From Idiomarina sp. PL1-037 (GTDB lineage: Bacteria; Pseudomonadota; Gammaproteobacteria; Enterobacterales; Alteromonadaceae), in assembly GCF_034422975.1 (NCBI RefSeq), contig NZ_CP139873.1:248001-312000 (forward strand): 64,000 bases of DNA, in the 5' to 3' direction. Shown piece after piece: positions 6,490 to 15,396 of the stretch. Each line of letters starts with the position of its first letter. Positions within the stretch are counted from its first letter, which is position 1. A program made the translations under genes and the position numbers. Under the pieces are notes generated by a model, which saw only the letters and a program-made list of their open reading frames with translations, did no database searches and had not been told where the DNA came from.

Positions 6490-9153
6490 ATGCGCAGTCT
6501 CAAATTTGCGGCGCTGATAGCCGCCTCATGGTTAGTCATGCCGACTCAAGCACAACAACTCTCGGGCGAGAGTTCGTTACTCCCCGAAGCGAACTACAGT
6601 AATTCAGAAGTCACCGTAGAGCAGGTTTTGGGTTACCCCATGGGCACCAAAATTACCAGCCCGGCGGATATGAGCCGCTATTTTGAAGCATTGCAGCAGG
6701 CTTACCCCAAACAAGTAAAGTTGCTTGAGTACGGTAAAAGCTGGGAAGGGCGTACGCTTTATTACGCGGTTATCTCCGGTGAAAAGAACATAGCCGACTT
6801 TGACAGCTTTATGCAGGGCATGCAGGCCTTAGCCGACCCACGTAAAACTGATAGTGACGAAGCTGAGCAGTTAATTGACGAATTGCCCGGTAGCATCTGG
6901 CTGTCCTATGGAGTTCACGGCAATGAAATTTCTTCCCCTGAAGCGGCAATGATGACGGCCTATCATTTACTGCATGACCAGCGTGAGCAGACCCAACGCT
7001 GGTTAGATAACACCATGGTGTTTATTGATCCACTGCAAAACCCGGACGGACGTGCCCGCTTCGTGGATCGTTACTACATGAGTGTTGGGCTTGAGCACTC
7101 TGGCGATCGCCGCAGTGCGGAGCACAACGAGCCCTGGCCAAACGGGCGCACGAACCATTATCTGTTTGATATGAACCGTGACTGGATTGCGCTGACTCAG
7201 CCCGAAATTAGCGGACAAATTGATGCCTTACTAAAATACTATCCGCTGGTGTTTGTTGACCTGCACGAAATGGGTGGCGACTCCACTTACTATTTCACAC
7301 CCGAGGCTCGTCCATATAACCCACTGATTACCGAGTCACAACGCGAAACGCTGAACTGGATTGGTAAAAATAACGGCCAGTGGTTCGACGAAAAGGGCTT
7401 TGATTATTTTACCCGCGAAATTTTCGATGCTTTTTATCCGGGGTACGGTGCCAGTTGGCCGCTGTATCAGGGCTCGGTAGCAATGACCTACGAAATGGCT
7501 TCGGCGCGCGGGCATTTATTTGACCGTGCAGACGGTGACGTACTGACCTACGCCGACGGTGTTCAGCAGCATTTTATAGCGTCTATCTCGACTATTCAGA
7601 CAGTTTCCGAACGCCGCGAAGCCTTATTGCAGAAGTTCTGGGAGTACCGCAAGTCAGCGGTCGAAGCAGGCGAAGACGGTGATGTCCGTTCTATTATTCT
7701 GCCCGCCCAGGATGACCCGGCTGCCGCACGTAAACTGGCCTCATTACTCGTTGAACAGGGCGCGGAAGTGAAGATGGCGGAAAAGGCGTTTGACGTGTGC
7801 GGTACTGATTATGAAGCTGGCGCTTATATCATTGATATGGCACAGCCCGCACACCGCATGATACGTACCTTAATGGATAAACAGGTGGATATGGCGGATG
7901 ACTTTCTGGCAGAGCAGGAGCAGCGCCGTAACAATAACCTGCCGGATCAAATTTACGACGTAACCGGCTGGTCACTGCCGTTAATGTTCAATGTCGACAG
8001 CCACACCTGTGATGATTTACCTGACGTCGCCACAGCCTTTGTAGAAGAAGGTCGTATTGAGCCTGGCAAAGTGACTAACCCGGACGCCAAAGTGGCTTTT
8101 TTGGTTCGCTGGGGTGACATGAACGCAGGACGTTTTCTTACTGCTGCGTTGCGCGAAGGGCTGGAAATTCGCCAAAGCGAATTAGCCTTCACCCACGAGA
8201 GTGCCGGTGAATTCCCTAGTGGCTCATTGATTTTAACCCGCGCTGACAACTCCGATGACTTTCAGGCCAAATTACAAAAGCTCGCTGAGGCGTCAGGCGC
8301 AACCGTTGAAGGCGTTGATACAAGCTGGATGACTGAAGGTCCTAACTTTGGTTCGCATAACGTAAGCAAACTTGAAGCACCGAACATAGCTATTGCCTGG
8401 GATGAGCCGGTTAGCCCCTACAGTGCCGGGCATACCCGCTTTGTGATTGAACGACAGATGGGGTACCCGGTAACAGCTATTCGTACCATGCAGTTATTGC
8501 AAAATGATCTTAATGGTCTGGATGTTTTGATATTACCGCAAGGCGCATACTCCGGCGTATTTAACGACAAAACCGTTGAGAAGATCCAACAGTGGGTACA
8601 GGACGGAGGTGTGTTGCTGACCTTAGGCAACGCCTCTGCCTGGGCGGTTGAGACCGGTCTGCTTAATACTCAACTGGAACGCAAAGTGCCGGAAGAAGGT
8701 GTTACTGAGCCTGATGAAGAAATTAAAGTAGACGGTAAAGTGATTGAAAGCCGCGAGCAGTTCTTAACGGAAATAAAACCGCACGGCGCTGACCCCGACT
8801 GGGTGCCGGGTGCTTTGCTAAATACCGAAGTAGATACAGACCACTGGTTAAGCGCCGGTGTTAAACCGCAGGTTGTGAGTATTTATAACGGTAACGACGT
8901 ATTTACCCCCATTGATATTGATCACGGTCGCAACATTGCGTGGTTTGCTGGCGCGGATAGCCTGTTAGCCAGTGGCTTTTTGTGGGACGATATAGCTCAG
9001 CAATTACCTTACAAACCGCTGTTAATGTGGCAGCCAAGCGGTAAAGGCATGATTATCAGCTTTACTCAGGAACCCACGTACCGTGCCTATATGGACGGCT
9101 TAAATACCTTGCTGATGAACGCCTTGTTCCTGGCACCGGCAAAAGCACAATAG
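6490..9153 (+). CDS. Secreted M14-family zinc carboxypeptidase
   Basis: 887-aa exported protein: MRSLKFAALIAASWLVMPTQAQ is a signal peptide. The M14 zinc site is visible: HGNE (~residue 143), a later His in DLHEMGGDSTYYF (~257) and a candidate catalytic Glu in MTYEMASARG (~333). A long C-terminal half (QMGYPVTAIRTMQLL...VLILPQGAYSG...VQDGGVLLTLG) looks like a glutamine-amidotransferase-like fold, as seen in large M14 peptidases of marine bacteria. Start ATG 6490 has AGGA 6 nt upstream; the GTG at 6466 is less likely. It probably degrades peptides in the periplasm or outside. The substrate is unknown. Confidence 0.88.
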   Translation: MRSLKFAALIAASWLVMPTQAQQLSGESSLLPEANYSNSEVTVEQVLGYPMGTKITSPADMSRYFEALQQAYPKQVKLLEYGKSWEGRTLYYAVISGEKNIADFDSFMQGMQALADPRKTDSDEAEQLIDELPGSIWLSYGVHGNEISSPEAAMMTAYHLLHDQREQTQRWLDNTMVFIDPLQNPDGRARFVDRYYMSVGLEHSGDRRSAEHNEPWPNGRTNHYLFDMNRDWIALTQPEISGQIDALLKYYPLVFVDLHEMGGDSTYYFTPEARPYNPLITESQRETLNWIGKNNGQWFDEKGFDYFTREIFDAFYPGYGASWPLYQGSVAMTYEMASARGHLFDRADGDVLTYADGVQQHFIASISTIQTVSERREALLQKFWEYRKSAVEAGEDGDVRSIILPAQDDPAAARKLASLLVEQGAEVKMAEKAFDVCGTDYEAGAYIIDMAQPAHRMIRTLMDKQVDMADDFLAEQEQRRNNNLPDQIYDVTGWSLPLMFNVDSHTCDDLPDVATAFVEEGRIEPGKVTNPDAKVAFLVRWGDMNAGRFLTAALREGLEIRQSELAFTHESAGEFPSGSLILTRADNSDDFQAKLQKLAEASGATVEGVDTSWMTEGPNFGSHNVSKLEAPNIAIAWDEPVSPYSAGHTRFVIERQMGYPVTAIRTMQLLQNDLNGLDVLILPQGAYSGVFNDKTVEKIQQWVQDGGVLLTLGNASAWAVETGLLNTQLERKVPEEGVTEPDEEIKVDGKVIESREQFLTEIKPHGADPDWVPGALLNTEVDTDHWLSAGVKPQVVSIYNGNDVFTPIDIDHGRNIAWFAGADSLLASGFLWDDIAQQLPYKPLLMWQPSGKGMIISFTQEPTYRAYMDGLNTLLMNALFLAPAKAQ

Positions 9154-9162
9154 GAGTGTGAC

Positions 9163-9825
9163 ATGGCAGAATTTGGCGTCATAGGTTTAGGGCGTTTTGG
9201 TGCCCGAACTTCAAAAGAACTGCTCGATCTCGGGCATCGTGTCATAGGTGTGGATTCGAACGAAAAAGCCGTTGAAGCAATGGCGGATGTGTTAACGCAT
9301 TCTGCCATTGCCGATGTGACTGATGAAAAAGCATTGGAAGAACTGGACTTAACCAACTGTGAGGTGGTTCTGGTTGCTATTGGGGAAGATCTGCAAGCCA
9401 GTCTATTGTGTGTTTTGCACCTGAAAACAATTGGTGTAGAAGAAATTTGGGCAAAAGCGACCTCTAAATCCCACCATCAAATTTTATCAAAACTGGGTGT
9501 AAAGCGTATTATTCACCCGGAAGAAGAAATGGGAATAAGGGTAGCTCAGTCGCTGAATTACCCTATGGTTAATGAATATATGTCGCTCGGGCACAATTGG
9601 TTCTGTGTCGAAATTAGTATTGGTGAGTATTTAAAAGGAAAAAACCTGAACGACATCATGCCCGATGACAGTGAGTTCTTTCATGTATTATTAATAAAAC
9701 GACGTGATGAAGTGACAGTAAGCCCGTCACTATCGATGACTCTGGAAGGTAATGAAACCCTGGTTATGGCGGGCAGTTTAAAAGCGTTAAAGTCTGTTGC
9801 ACCTAAGCTAAAAGAGCCTTCATGA
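9163..9825 (+). CDS. ktrA: KtrA-type potassium uptake regulatory subunit (RCK)
   Basis: 220-aa cytoplasmic protein with an N-terminal Rossmann RCK domain (FGVIGLGRFGARTSKELLDLGHRVIGVD; GxGxxG for nucleotide) and a C-terminal RCK_C domain (EYLKGKNLNDIMP...). It gates the KtrB channel-like transporter in response to nucleotides. One RCK copy, rather than TrkA's two, identifies the Ktr type. TAGGAGTG precedes the ATG. It overlaps ktrB by 4 nt (ATGA), so the two are coupled. Confidence 0.92.
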   Translation: MAEFGVIGLGRFGARTSKELLDLGHRVIGVDSNEKAVEAMADVLTHSAIADVTDEKALEELDLTNCEVVLVAIGEDLQASLLCVLHLKTIGVEEIWAKATSKSHHQILSKLGVKRIIHPEEEMGIRVAQSLNYPMVNEYMSLGHNWFCVEISIGEYLKGKNLNDIMPDDSEFFHVLLIKRRDEVTVSPSLSMTLEGNETLVMAGSLKALKSVAPKLKEPS

Positions 9826-11192
9826 AACAGTGGGCACCCTCACTAGCCTGGTTATATCGTCGTCCCGGGCGTAAACGACGTAGAGCTTTTAAAGCCAGCC
9901 CTCCGGTTATTCTTTCCGGCGGTTTTGCCTGTTTGATTTTACTGGGCACTTTACTATTAAAGTTACCCTTTGCAACTGAACAGCCTATAACCTGGTTAGA
10001 AAGTTTATTTACAGCAACCTCAGCCGTTACCGTGACCGGATTAGTGGTTGTCGATACTGGAGCGACTTACACCCCTTTTGGAATGGGTGTTTTGGCTTTG
10101 CTGATTCAGGCGGGAGGATTAGGCTTCATGACTTTTGCCGTATTGGCTGCTATTTCAATAGGCGGTCATGTTGGTATTCAGCATCAGATACTGGCAAAAG
10201 AGGCTATGCAGCAAACCAGTCTTGCCAGCATTGGTCGTACGGCAAAAGCAGTGGTGTCGCTGGCGCTTATTGTTGAAGCTATAGCTGTGGTTGGTCTGAC
10301 AATAACCTGGTGGCAGGAAAAAGGTTTCGTGGATGCCTTTGCTGAGAGCATATTTTACGCTATATCCGCTTTTAACAGTGCTGGTTTTGTTTTGTCTCCT
10401 AACGGTATTGCGGACTACGCCAGCAGTATTCCGGTTAACCTGATCATCAGCATTTTATTCGTTATAGGTGGTTTGGGCTTTTCGGTCATTACTAATATTT
10501 ACGAAAAGCGGCGTTGGTATAAATTCTCGGTTTATACTCGCGCTATTTTGTGGGCGACATTAATCATTAATGTATTGTCGGTTGCTATTATCTGGCTGCT
10601 GGAAATGAACAACCCGGAAACCTTTGCTAATTTAAGTATTGGTGAGCAGGCGATGGCGGCGTGGTTTCAAGCCACTACGCCTCGCTCCGCCGGCTTTAAT
10701 TCCGTTAACACCGGAGCAATGACTGACGCCAGTGCAGTCTACACTATGCTGTTGATGCTAATAGGTGGCGGTTCAATGAGTACTGCGGGAGGTATAAAGT
10801 TAGGGACGTTTATTGTTTTGTTGGTCGCTACTTATGCCTTTCTTCGTCGTCGTGAGTACGTCACTTTATTGAACCGTACGGTACCTCAAGAGCTGGTTAT
10901 GAAAGCCCTTGCGGTCACCTTGGTTACCCTTACTTTGATGTTTCTTGGAATCTTTACCCTAATGATTTTGAATCCGCTGCCGTTTATAGATATAACTTTT
11001 GAAGTTTTGTCAGCTTCGGCAACGGTTGGACTGTCGCGAGGAATAACTGCAGAAGTGACATCGACAAGTCAGTTGGTATTGGTGTTTTTGATGTTCGCAG
11101 GTCGTGTTGGGCCCTTAACTTTGGCGTACTTTTTGGCTACACCCAAAAAACGACATATACGTTTTCCGGAAACCGATATTCAAGTGGGGTAG
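9822..11192 (+). CDS. ktrB: KtrB potassium/sodium symport membrane subunit
   Basis: 456-aa inner-membrane protein of the Trk/Ktr/HKT superfamily with four pore-loop repeats. The four selectivity-filter glycines can be read in TVTGL, NSAGF, RSAGF and ATVGL. The intramembrane loop GGGSMSTAGGIKLGTF between them is the flexible gate region of KtrB. The N-terminus is basic (RRPGRKRRRAFK), as expected for a cytoplasmic start. It imports K+ together with KtrA, here useful for osmoadaptation of a marine bacterium. Coupled to ktrA by an ATGA overlap. Confidence 0.93.
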   Translation: MKQWAPSLAWLYRRPGRKRRRAFKASPPVILSGGFACLILLGTLLLKLPFATEQPITWLESLFTATSAVTVTGLVVVDTGATYTPFGMGVLALLIQAGGLGFMTFAVLAAISIGGHVGIQHQILAKEAMQQTSLASIGRTAKAVVSLALIVEAIAVVGLTITWWQEKGFVDAFAESIFYAISAFNSAGFVLSPNGIADYASSIPVNLIISILFVIGGLGFSVITNIYEKRRWYKFSVYTRAILWATLIINVLSVAIIWLLEMNNPETFANLSIGEQAMAAWFQATTPRSAGFNSVNTGAMTDASAVYTMLLMLIGGGSMSTAGGIKLGTFIVLLVATYAFLRRREYVTLLNRTVPQELVMKALAVTLVTLTLMFLGIFTLMILNPLPFIDITFEVLSASATVGLSRGITAEVTSTSQLVLVFLMFAGRVGPLTLAYFLATPKKRHIRFPETDIQVG

Positions 11193-11244
11193 TTTGTTGA
11201 TGAACGGAAGACCATAAAAAACAATAACAAGAGAAGCTCCGAAG

Positions 11245-13137
11245 ATGCTGAAAAAATTAAAGTTCACGCAAAAGGTTATTATTGTTGCGTCATTGATACT
11301 GGTACTCGTGCTGGGGGTCTTCACGCTGACCAACTTTTTGCAGATGTCGAATCAAACCCGCAGTAATTTGCAGCATCAAATGCAGGCTTTGTCTGACTCA
11401 GTATCAAACAATATTTCGCAGTGGTTTAATGACCGCATGAGCATTGTTCAGGCAACCGCCGATGCTTACCGTGTTGATGATTCTACAGATCGTGCTTTAG
11501 AGCGGGTTCAACAGTCAAAAGCCGCTGGTAAGTTTAAAAATGTGTATTACGGTCTACTCGACGGTACTTTTCTGCTCGATGACCCCAGCATCGACCTGCC
11601 GGACGATTACGATGCCCGCAGCCGCCCCTGGTACCAACTGGCGGTTGATGAGGGGCAGCCAACCTATACCGCACCTTATATTGACGTTACCACCAATGAA
11701 TTGACCATTACTGCGGTGGTGCCCATGCGTCGAGATGGTCGGCTGGTGGGAGTTGCCGGTGGCGATATGATGCTGGATGAGATTTCTGACATTGTTAACG
11801 ACATCGATTTTATGGGGCTGGGTTATGCCTTCTTAGTAAGCGGTGATAGAAATATTCTGGCACACCCCAACAAAGACTGGATTGAAAAGTCCGTGAACGA
11901 TTACGCCGGGCAGCCAGTTTCTTTAAATTCTGATTTTTCCGAATACCGTATTGATGGAGCGGACCGCCTGGTGTCATTCCATAAAATAAAAGGTATTCAG
12001 GGAGTTGAATGGTATCTGGGAGTGGTAATTGACCGCGAACAGGCCTACAGCAACGTGTCATCCTTTGCCTGGACCGCCATTGTCTACTTGGTTATTGGCA
12101 TTGTGGCAGTCGTGGTGTCATTAACCTGGTTGTTGCGCTTATTGCTTAAACCTTTGCGTCGCTTAAATGAGGCCGTAACTGATATGGCCCGCGGAGAGGG
12201 TGACTTAACGCAGCGGCTGCCGGTTGAGTCCAGTGACGAGTTTGGTCTTGTTTCACGCCGTATGAACGAGTTTATTGAGAAAATCCAGCAAGCCTTGCTG
12301 GAAGTGAATGCGGCCGCACAACAAGTGGAAGGCAATATTCGCAGCATGGTTAAGGCAAGTGACGATTCAATGGAAATTGGCAGTGAACAGGCCGGAAAAG
12401 CCAGCTCTGTTGCAACGGCAGTCAATGAACTGGGCGCGAGTGCTAATGAAATTGCCGAGAATGCTGCAAAAGCCTCTGAGCAGGCAAGCTCTGGTACCGA
12501 AAAAGCGTCATCTGCCAGAGATTCTTTGCAACACAACCGACAACAAATTCAGCACTTGTCTGAACGTATGGATGCCTCCAGCCAGGCAATTCATACCCTG
12601 GATGAGGACACACAGAACATTGGTAAGATCATTGAGGTTATTAAAGGCATTACTGAGCAGACCAACTTGCTGGCTCTAAATGCGGCTATTGAAGCGGCAC
12701 GAGCAGGGGAAGCCGGTCGCGGTTTTGCGGTGGTAGCGGATGAAGTGCGCAGCCTGGCTCAGCGGACTTCGTCGTCGGCAGGCGAAATAGAGACAATGAT
12801 AGAGCGGGTTCGAGCCGGCACGCGCAGTGTTGTCCAGGTTATTCAGGAAAGTCAGGAAATAAGCAGTGCCTGTGTGTTAAGCGCGGAAGAGTCTGCTGAC
12901 CACATGTCTGAAATTAACGCTATTATTGTAACTATTGATGACGTGAACCACTCAGTGGCCTCGGCAACAGAACAGCAGACTTCAGTGATCCAAACGCTTG
13001 ATCGTGACATTATGGATATTAGCAGTATGAACGATCAGAGTGTCGACAATCTAAATAATACCAAGCAGGCTTGTCGCGAGCTAAATACGGCCTTTGAACG
13101 CTTGGAACAATTGGTGACACAGTTTAAACTGAATTGA
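11245..13137 (+). CDS. Methyl-accepting chemotaxis protein, dCache sensor
   Basis: 630-aa transmembrane chemoreceptor: first membrane helix at ~11-32 (VIIVASLILVLVLGVFTLTNF), a periplasmic dCache-like domain of ~240 aa (DARSRPWYQLAVDEGQPTYTAPYID, a double-Cache motif that often binds amino acids), a second helix at ~274-297, a HAMP linker (LKPLRRLNEAVTDMARGEGDLTQRL) and a C-terminal signalling domain. The signalling hairpin tip IEVIKGITEQTNLLALNAAIEAARAGE is fully conserved for CheA/CheW contact. No C-terminal CheR pentapeptide tether is seen. The ligand is unknown. No chemotaxis genes are adjacent, so it is an orphan receptor. Confidence 0.93.
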   Translation: MLKKLKFTQKVIIVASLILVLVLGVFTLTNFLQMSNQTRSNLQHQMQALSDSVSNNISQWFNDRMSIVQATADAYRVDDSTDRALERVQQSKAAGKFKNVYYGLLDGTFLLDDPSIDLPDDYDARSRPWYQLAVDEGQPTYTAPYIDVTTNELTITAVVPMRRDGRLVGVAGGDMMLDEISDIVNDIDFMGLGYAFLVSGDRNILAHPNKDWIEKSVNDYAGQPVSLNSDFSEYRIDGADRLVSFHKIKGIQGVEWYLGVVIDREQAYSNVSSFAWTAIVYLVIGIVAVVVSLTWLLRLLLKPLRRLNEAVTDMARGEGDLTQRLPVESSDEFGLVSRRMNEFIEKIQQALLEVNAAAQQVEGNIRSMVKASDDSMEIGSEQAGKASSVATAVNELGASANEIAENAAKASEQASSGTEKASSARDSLQHNRQQIQHLSERMDASSQAIHTLDEDTQNIGKIIEVIKGITEQTNLLALNAAIEAARAGEAGRGFAVVADEVRSLAQRTSSSAGEIETMIERVRAGTRSVVQVIQESQEISSACVLSAEESADHMSEINAIIVTIDDVNHSVASATEQQTSVIQTLDRDIMDISSMNDQSVDNLNNTKQACRELNTAFERLEQLVTQFKLN

Positions 13138-13163
13138 TCGAAATCAACTATTGGAGCAAACCT

Positions 13164-13598
13164 ATGAACAAAGCATGGATGATTGGCGCCATAGCACTAC
13201 TTGGCGGACCTGTTCTGGCAACAACGGCTCAGGCAGTAGAACGTACAGAAGCATCAGAGCAAGCCCAGGCTTATATTATTTCTCCGCAAAACGGGGAAGT
13301 GGTTGGTAAAACCTTTAAAGTGAAGTTTGGCTTAAGCGGTATGGGCGTAGCGCCTGCTGGTGTCGATGTGGAGAATACCGGACATCACCATTTGATGATT
13401 GATAAAGACGAACTGCCAGCCATGGACAAGCCTATGGGCGGCGACGTGACTCACTTTGGTGGTGGTCAGACAGAAACTACCGTGACTCTAGAGCCGGGTG
13501 AACACACGCTACAAATTATCTTAGGTGATAAGAACCACGTACCGCATAATCCGGCCGTGGTGTCAGAAAAAATCACTATTACAGTGACAGACGACTAA
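13164..13598 (+). CDS. Exported DUF4399 protein
   Basis: 144-aa periplasmic protein. MNKAWMIGAIALLGGPVLATTAQA is a signal peptide; the mature part has the DUF4399 pattern SPQNGEVVGKTFKVKFGLSGMGVAPAG followed by GHHHLMID and a C-terminal HTLQIILGDKNHVPHNP. Function is unknown; the histidine cluster suggests metal contact but is not proof. Start ATG 13164 has TTGGAG 8 nt upstream; an upstream in-frame extension into the MCP tail is not needed. It ends 4 nt inside the convergent dinB. Confidence 0.87.
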   Translation: MNKAWMIGAIALLGGPVLATTAQAVERTEASEQAQAYIISPQNGEVVGKTFKVKFGLSGMGVAPAGVDVENTGHHHLMIDKDELPAMDKPMGGDVTHFGGGQTETTVTLEPGEHTLQIILGDKNHVPHNPAVVSEKITITVTDD

Positions 13599-14665
13599 TC
13601 CAGCTCAAGTTCGAGTTGTAACTGCTCGTTGGGGTCAGGCAATGTTGCACTGATCCCCAACAGCCTTACCCCTTTCCCTTTTCCACGCTGCCAGGCTTCA
13701 TCTAATAACTGATAAAACAGGCTGGGTGAAATAAACTGAGAACTGCGGGAGACCGTTGTTTGTGTGAAGTCCGAGAATTTCAGCTTTAGTGTCTGGCTAC
13801 GAATGGGCTGCTCACGCCAGTGAGTGATTTTCATTCGTTGACGCAGTTTCGGTAATAAATTGTCCTGAACATAAGCCTGAGCTGTCGATTCCAGTCGCAT
13901 ATCCGTTGCTAAGGTTTGTTCAACTCCGACACTTTTGCGAATACGCTCTGTAACAACTTCGCGGCGGTCCCGGCCATGGCAGCGCTCAAATAGAACATAC
14001 CCGGCTTTATCACCAAGAATGGCCTGCAATTGCTGCAGTTCGATATTCTGGATATCTTTTCCTGTAGAGAGCCCATAGTTAGTGAGCACTTGCTGACTTT
14101 TGGGTCCGACACCGGGAATTTGTTTGAGGTTTAATGTCGCAATGTAGTCCATAACTTCCGCCGGACGAACCACAAACTGACCATCGGGTTTGCGCTCTTC
14201 GCTGGCAATTTTGGCCACCATTTTCTGATTAGAAATGCCGGCAGAGCCGGTTATTCCCAGCGTTTTAATTTGGTCACGAACAAAATTCATGGCCAAAGTT
14301 GCGCTGCCTTTAAAGCCTTCCAAATGAGTTAAGTCCAGATAAAACTCGTCGATAGAAGCCGGTTCAATGCGGGGTGTGAGTTCATGCAGAATATCCAGAA
14401 CCTTATTGGACAGTTCGCGGTAGTAGTTGCCGTCGGGTCGTATAAAGGTTAATTGCGGGCACAAACGGCGGGCATGACTACCCGGCATCGCACTTTTAAC
14501 CCCAAACTGACGAGCCAGATAATTTGCCGTTGCAACAACCCCCCGTTCCCCACCGCCGCCGACAGCAAAAGGGCGTGTTTTCAGGCTTGGATCGCGTAAT
14601 TCTTCTGCCGAAGCAAAGAACGCATCCAAATCCAGCAAAGCTATTTTGCGAGCAATTTCAGCCAA
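13595..14665 (-). CDS. dinB: DNA polymerase IV (Y family)
   Basis: 356-aa error-prone translesion polymerase. Catalytic motifs are ALLDLDAFFASAEE (metal-binding Asp), the PASIDEFYLDLTHL motif (SIDE) and a helix-hairpin-helix LKQIPGVGPKSQQVL; the C-terminal little-finger domain is present. I place the start at TTG 14665: an AAAGGA ribosome site sits directly upstream and this start fits the family length (E. coli 351 aa), while the ATG at 14734 would add an unconserved leader. The C-terminus ends LELELD rather than an obvious sliding-clamp motif. Convergent 4-nt overlap with the DUF4399 gene. Confidence 0.92.
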   Translation of the reverse strand: MAEIARKIALLDLDAFFASAEELRDPSLKTRPFAVGGGGERGVVATANYLARQFGVKSAMPGSHARRLCPQLTFIRPDGNYYRELSNKVLDILHELTPRIEPASIDEFYLDLTHLEGFKGSATLAMNFVRDQIKTLGITGSAGISNQKMVAKIASEERKPDGQFVVRPAEVMDYIATLNLKQIPGVGPKSQQVLTNYGLSTGKDIQNIELQQLQAILGDKAGYVLFERCHGRDRREVVTERIRKSVGVEQTLATDMRLESTAQAYVQDNLLPKLRQRMKITHWREQPIRSQTLKLKFSDFTQTTVSRSSQFISPSLFYQLLDEAWQRGKGKGVRLLGISATLPDPNEQLQLELELD

Positions 14666-14691
14666 GTGTTTATCCTTTGCACATTTGGGGT

Positions 14692-14697
14692 TATAAT
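14692..14697 (+). promoter_or_regulatory. Perfect -10 box, likely for the cytochrome c5 gene
   Basis: TATAAT lies 52 nt before the cytochrome GTG start, in the short gap between it and divergent dinB. No good -35 is visible at 16-18 nt (TTTATC is the closest), so the promoter may depend on an activator. The assignment is by position only. Confidence 0.4.
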
Positions 14698-14749
14698 CGC
14701 ATTCACTAACTGGGCGTGCAAGAACACCAGCCATTTGTAGGAGAAACCA

Positions 14750-15175
14750 GTGAAAGCTATGAATTCATTTTTCGTTAAGAGCGTTTTAGGCACCATTTCA
14801 ATGCTGTTTGCGCTAACTATCAGTGCAGCATCAGTGCAGGATGATATGTCCCGTGAAGCGATCGCTGAGCGTATTAAGCCTTTAGGTAAGCACTATGTGG
14901 CTGGTGAAAGCAGTGCCGCTGAAGAAAGCAGCGGACCGCGTTCAGGCCAGCAAGTTTATGATAAGTACTGTACAGCCTGCCATACCAGCGGTGTTATGGG
15001 AGCTCCTAAAATTAACGAAGCGTCTGACTGGGAAGAGCGTTTAGACCAGGGCATGGAAACGGTATTGAAGCACGCAGTTGAAGGCTTTAATGCCATGCCG
15101 CCTAAAGGAACCTGTAGCGACTGCTCAGAAGAAGAAATTCAAGCAGCAATTGATTACATGACTGAAGAAATTTAG
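14750..15175 (+). CDS. Cytochrome c5-type monohaem c protein
   Basis: 141-aa periplasmic electron carrier. N-terminal signal peptide (FFVKSVLGTISMLFALTISAAS), then one haem-binding CTACH, a later GFNAMPPKG methionine region and the extra C-terminal pair CSDC characteristic of cytochrome c5. The GTG start at 14750 is chosen because TAGGAG lies 6 nt before it; the ATG at 14759 is too far from that site. A rho-independent terminator follows. It probably passes electrons to the haem-copper oxidase encoded at the window end, which is inference. Confidence 0.9.
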   Translation: MKAMNSFFVKSVLGTISMLFALTISAASVQDDMSREAIAERIKPLGKHYVAGESSAAEESSGPRSGQQVYDKYCTACHTSGVMGAPKINEASDWEERLDQGMETVLKHAVEGFNAMPPKGTCSDCSEEEIQAAIDYMTEEI

Positions 15176-15194
15176 TTGCGTTAGCAATTGCAGT

Positions 15195-15226
15195 AAAAAA
15201 GGCCACCACTCGGTGGTCTTTTTTTG
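15195..15226 (+). terminator. Rho-independent terminator after cytochrome c5
   Basis: AAAAAAGGCCACC - ACTC - GGTGGTCTTTTTTT forms a GC-rich stem with a four-base loop and a T run, 20 nt after the cytochrome stop codon. Confidence 0.88.
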
Positions 15227-15396
15227 TGTCAATCGACGTTAATTTTTCCTAGTAACTTCCCTCGCTAATTAATTTTTAACCAAATCTTTTCTATTTTTTG
15301 ACACCAGTCTATACTGTACGACTGTTAGTAAAAACAACAAGTGTTAATTAAATGTATTTCGCGGCAAGGAGTGTCAGTGCCTAAGGGTGAACCTGA

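Noticed and set aside
14666..14734. ATG start of dinB at 14734
   Set aside because: The added leader is unlike the family, and the TTG at 14665 has a strong AAAGGA site and correct length.
15298..15303. Perfect TTGACA upstream of the GGDEF gene as a -35 box
   Set aside because: No acceptable -10 lies 16-18 nt downstream; the nearby TATACT is only 6 nt away.
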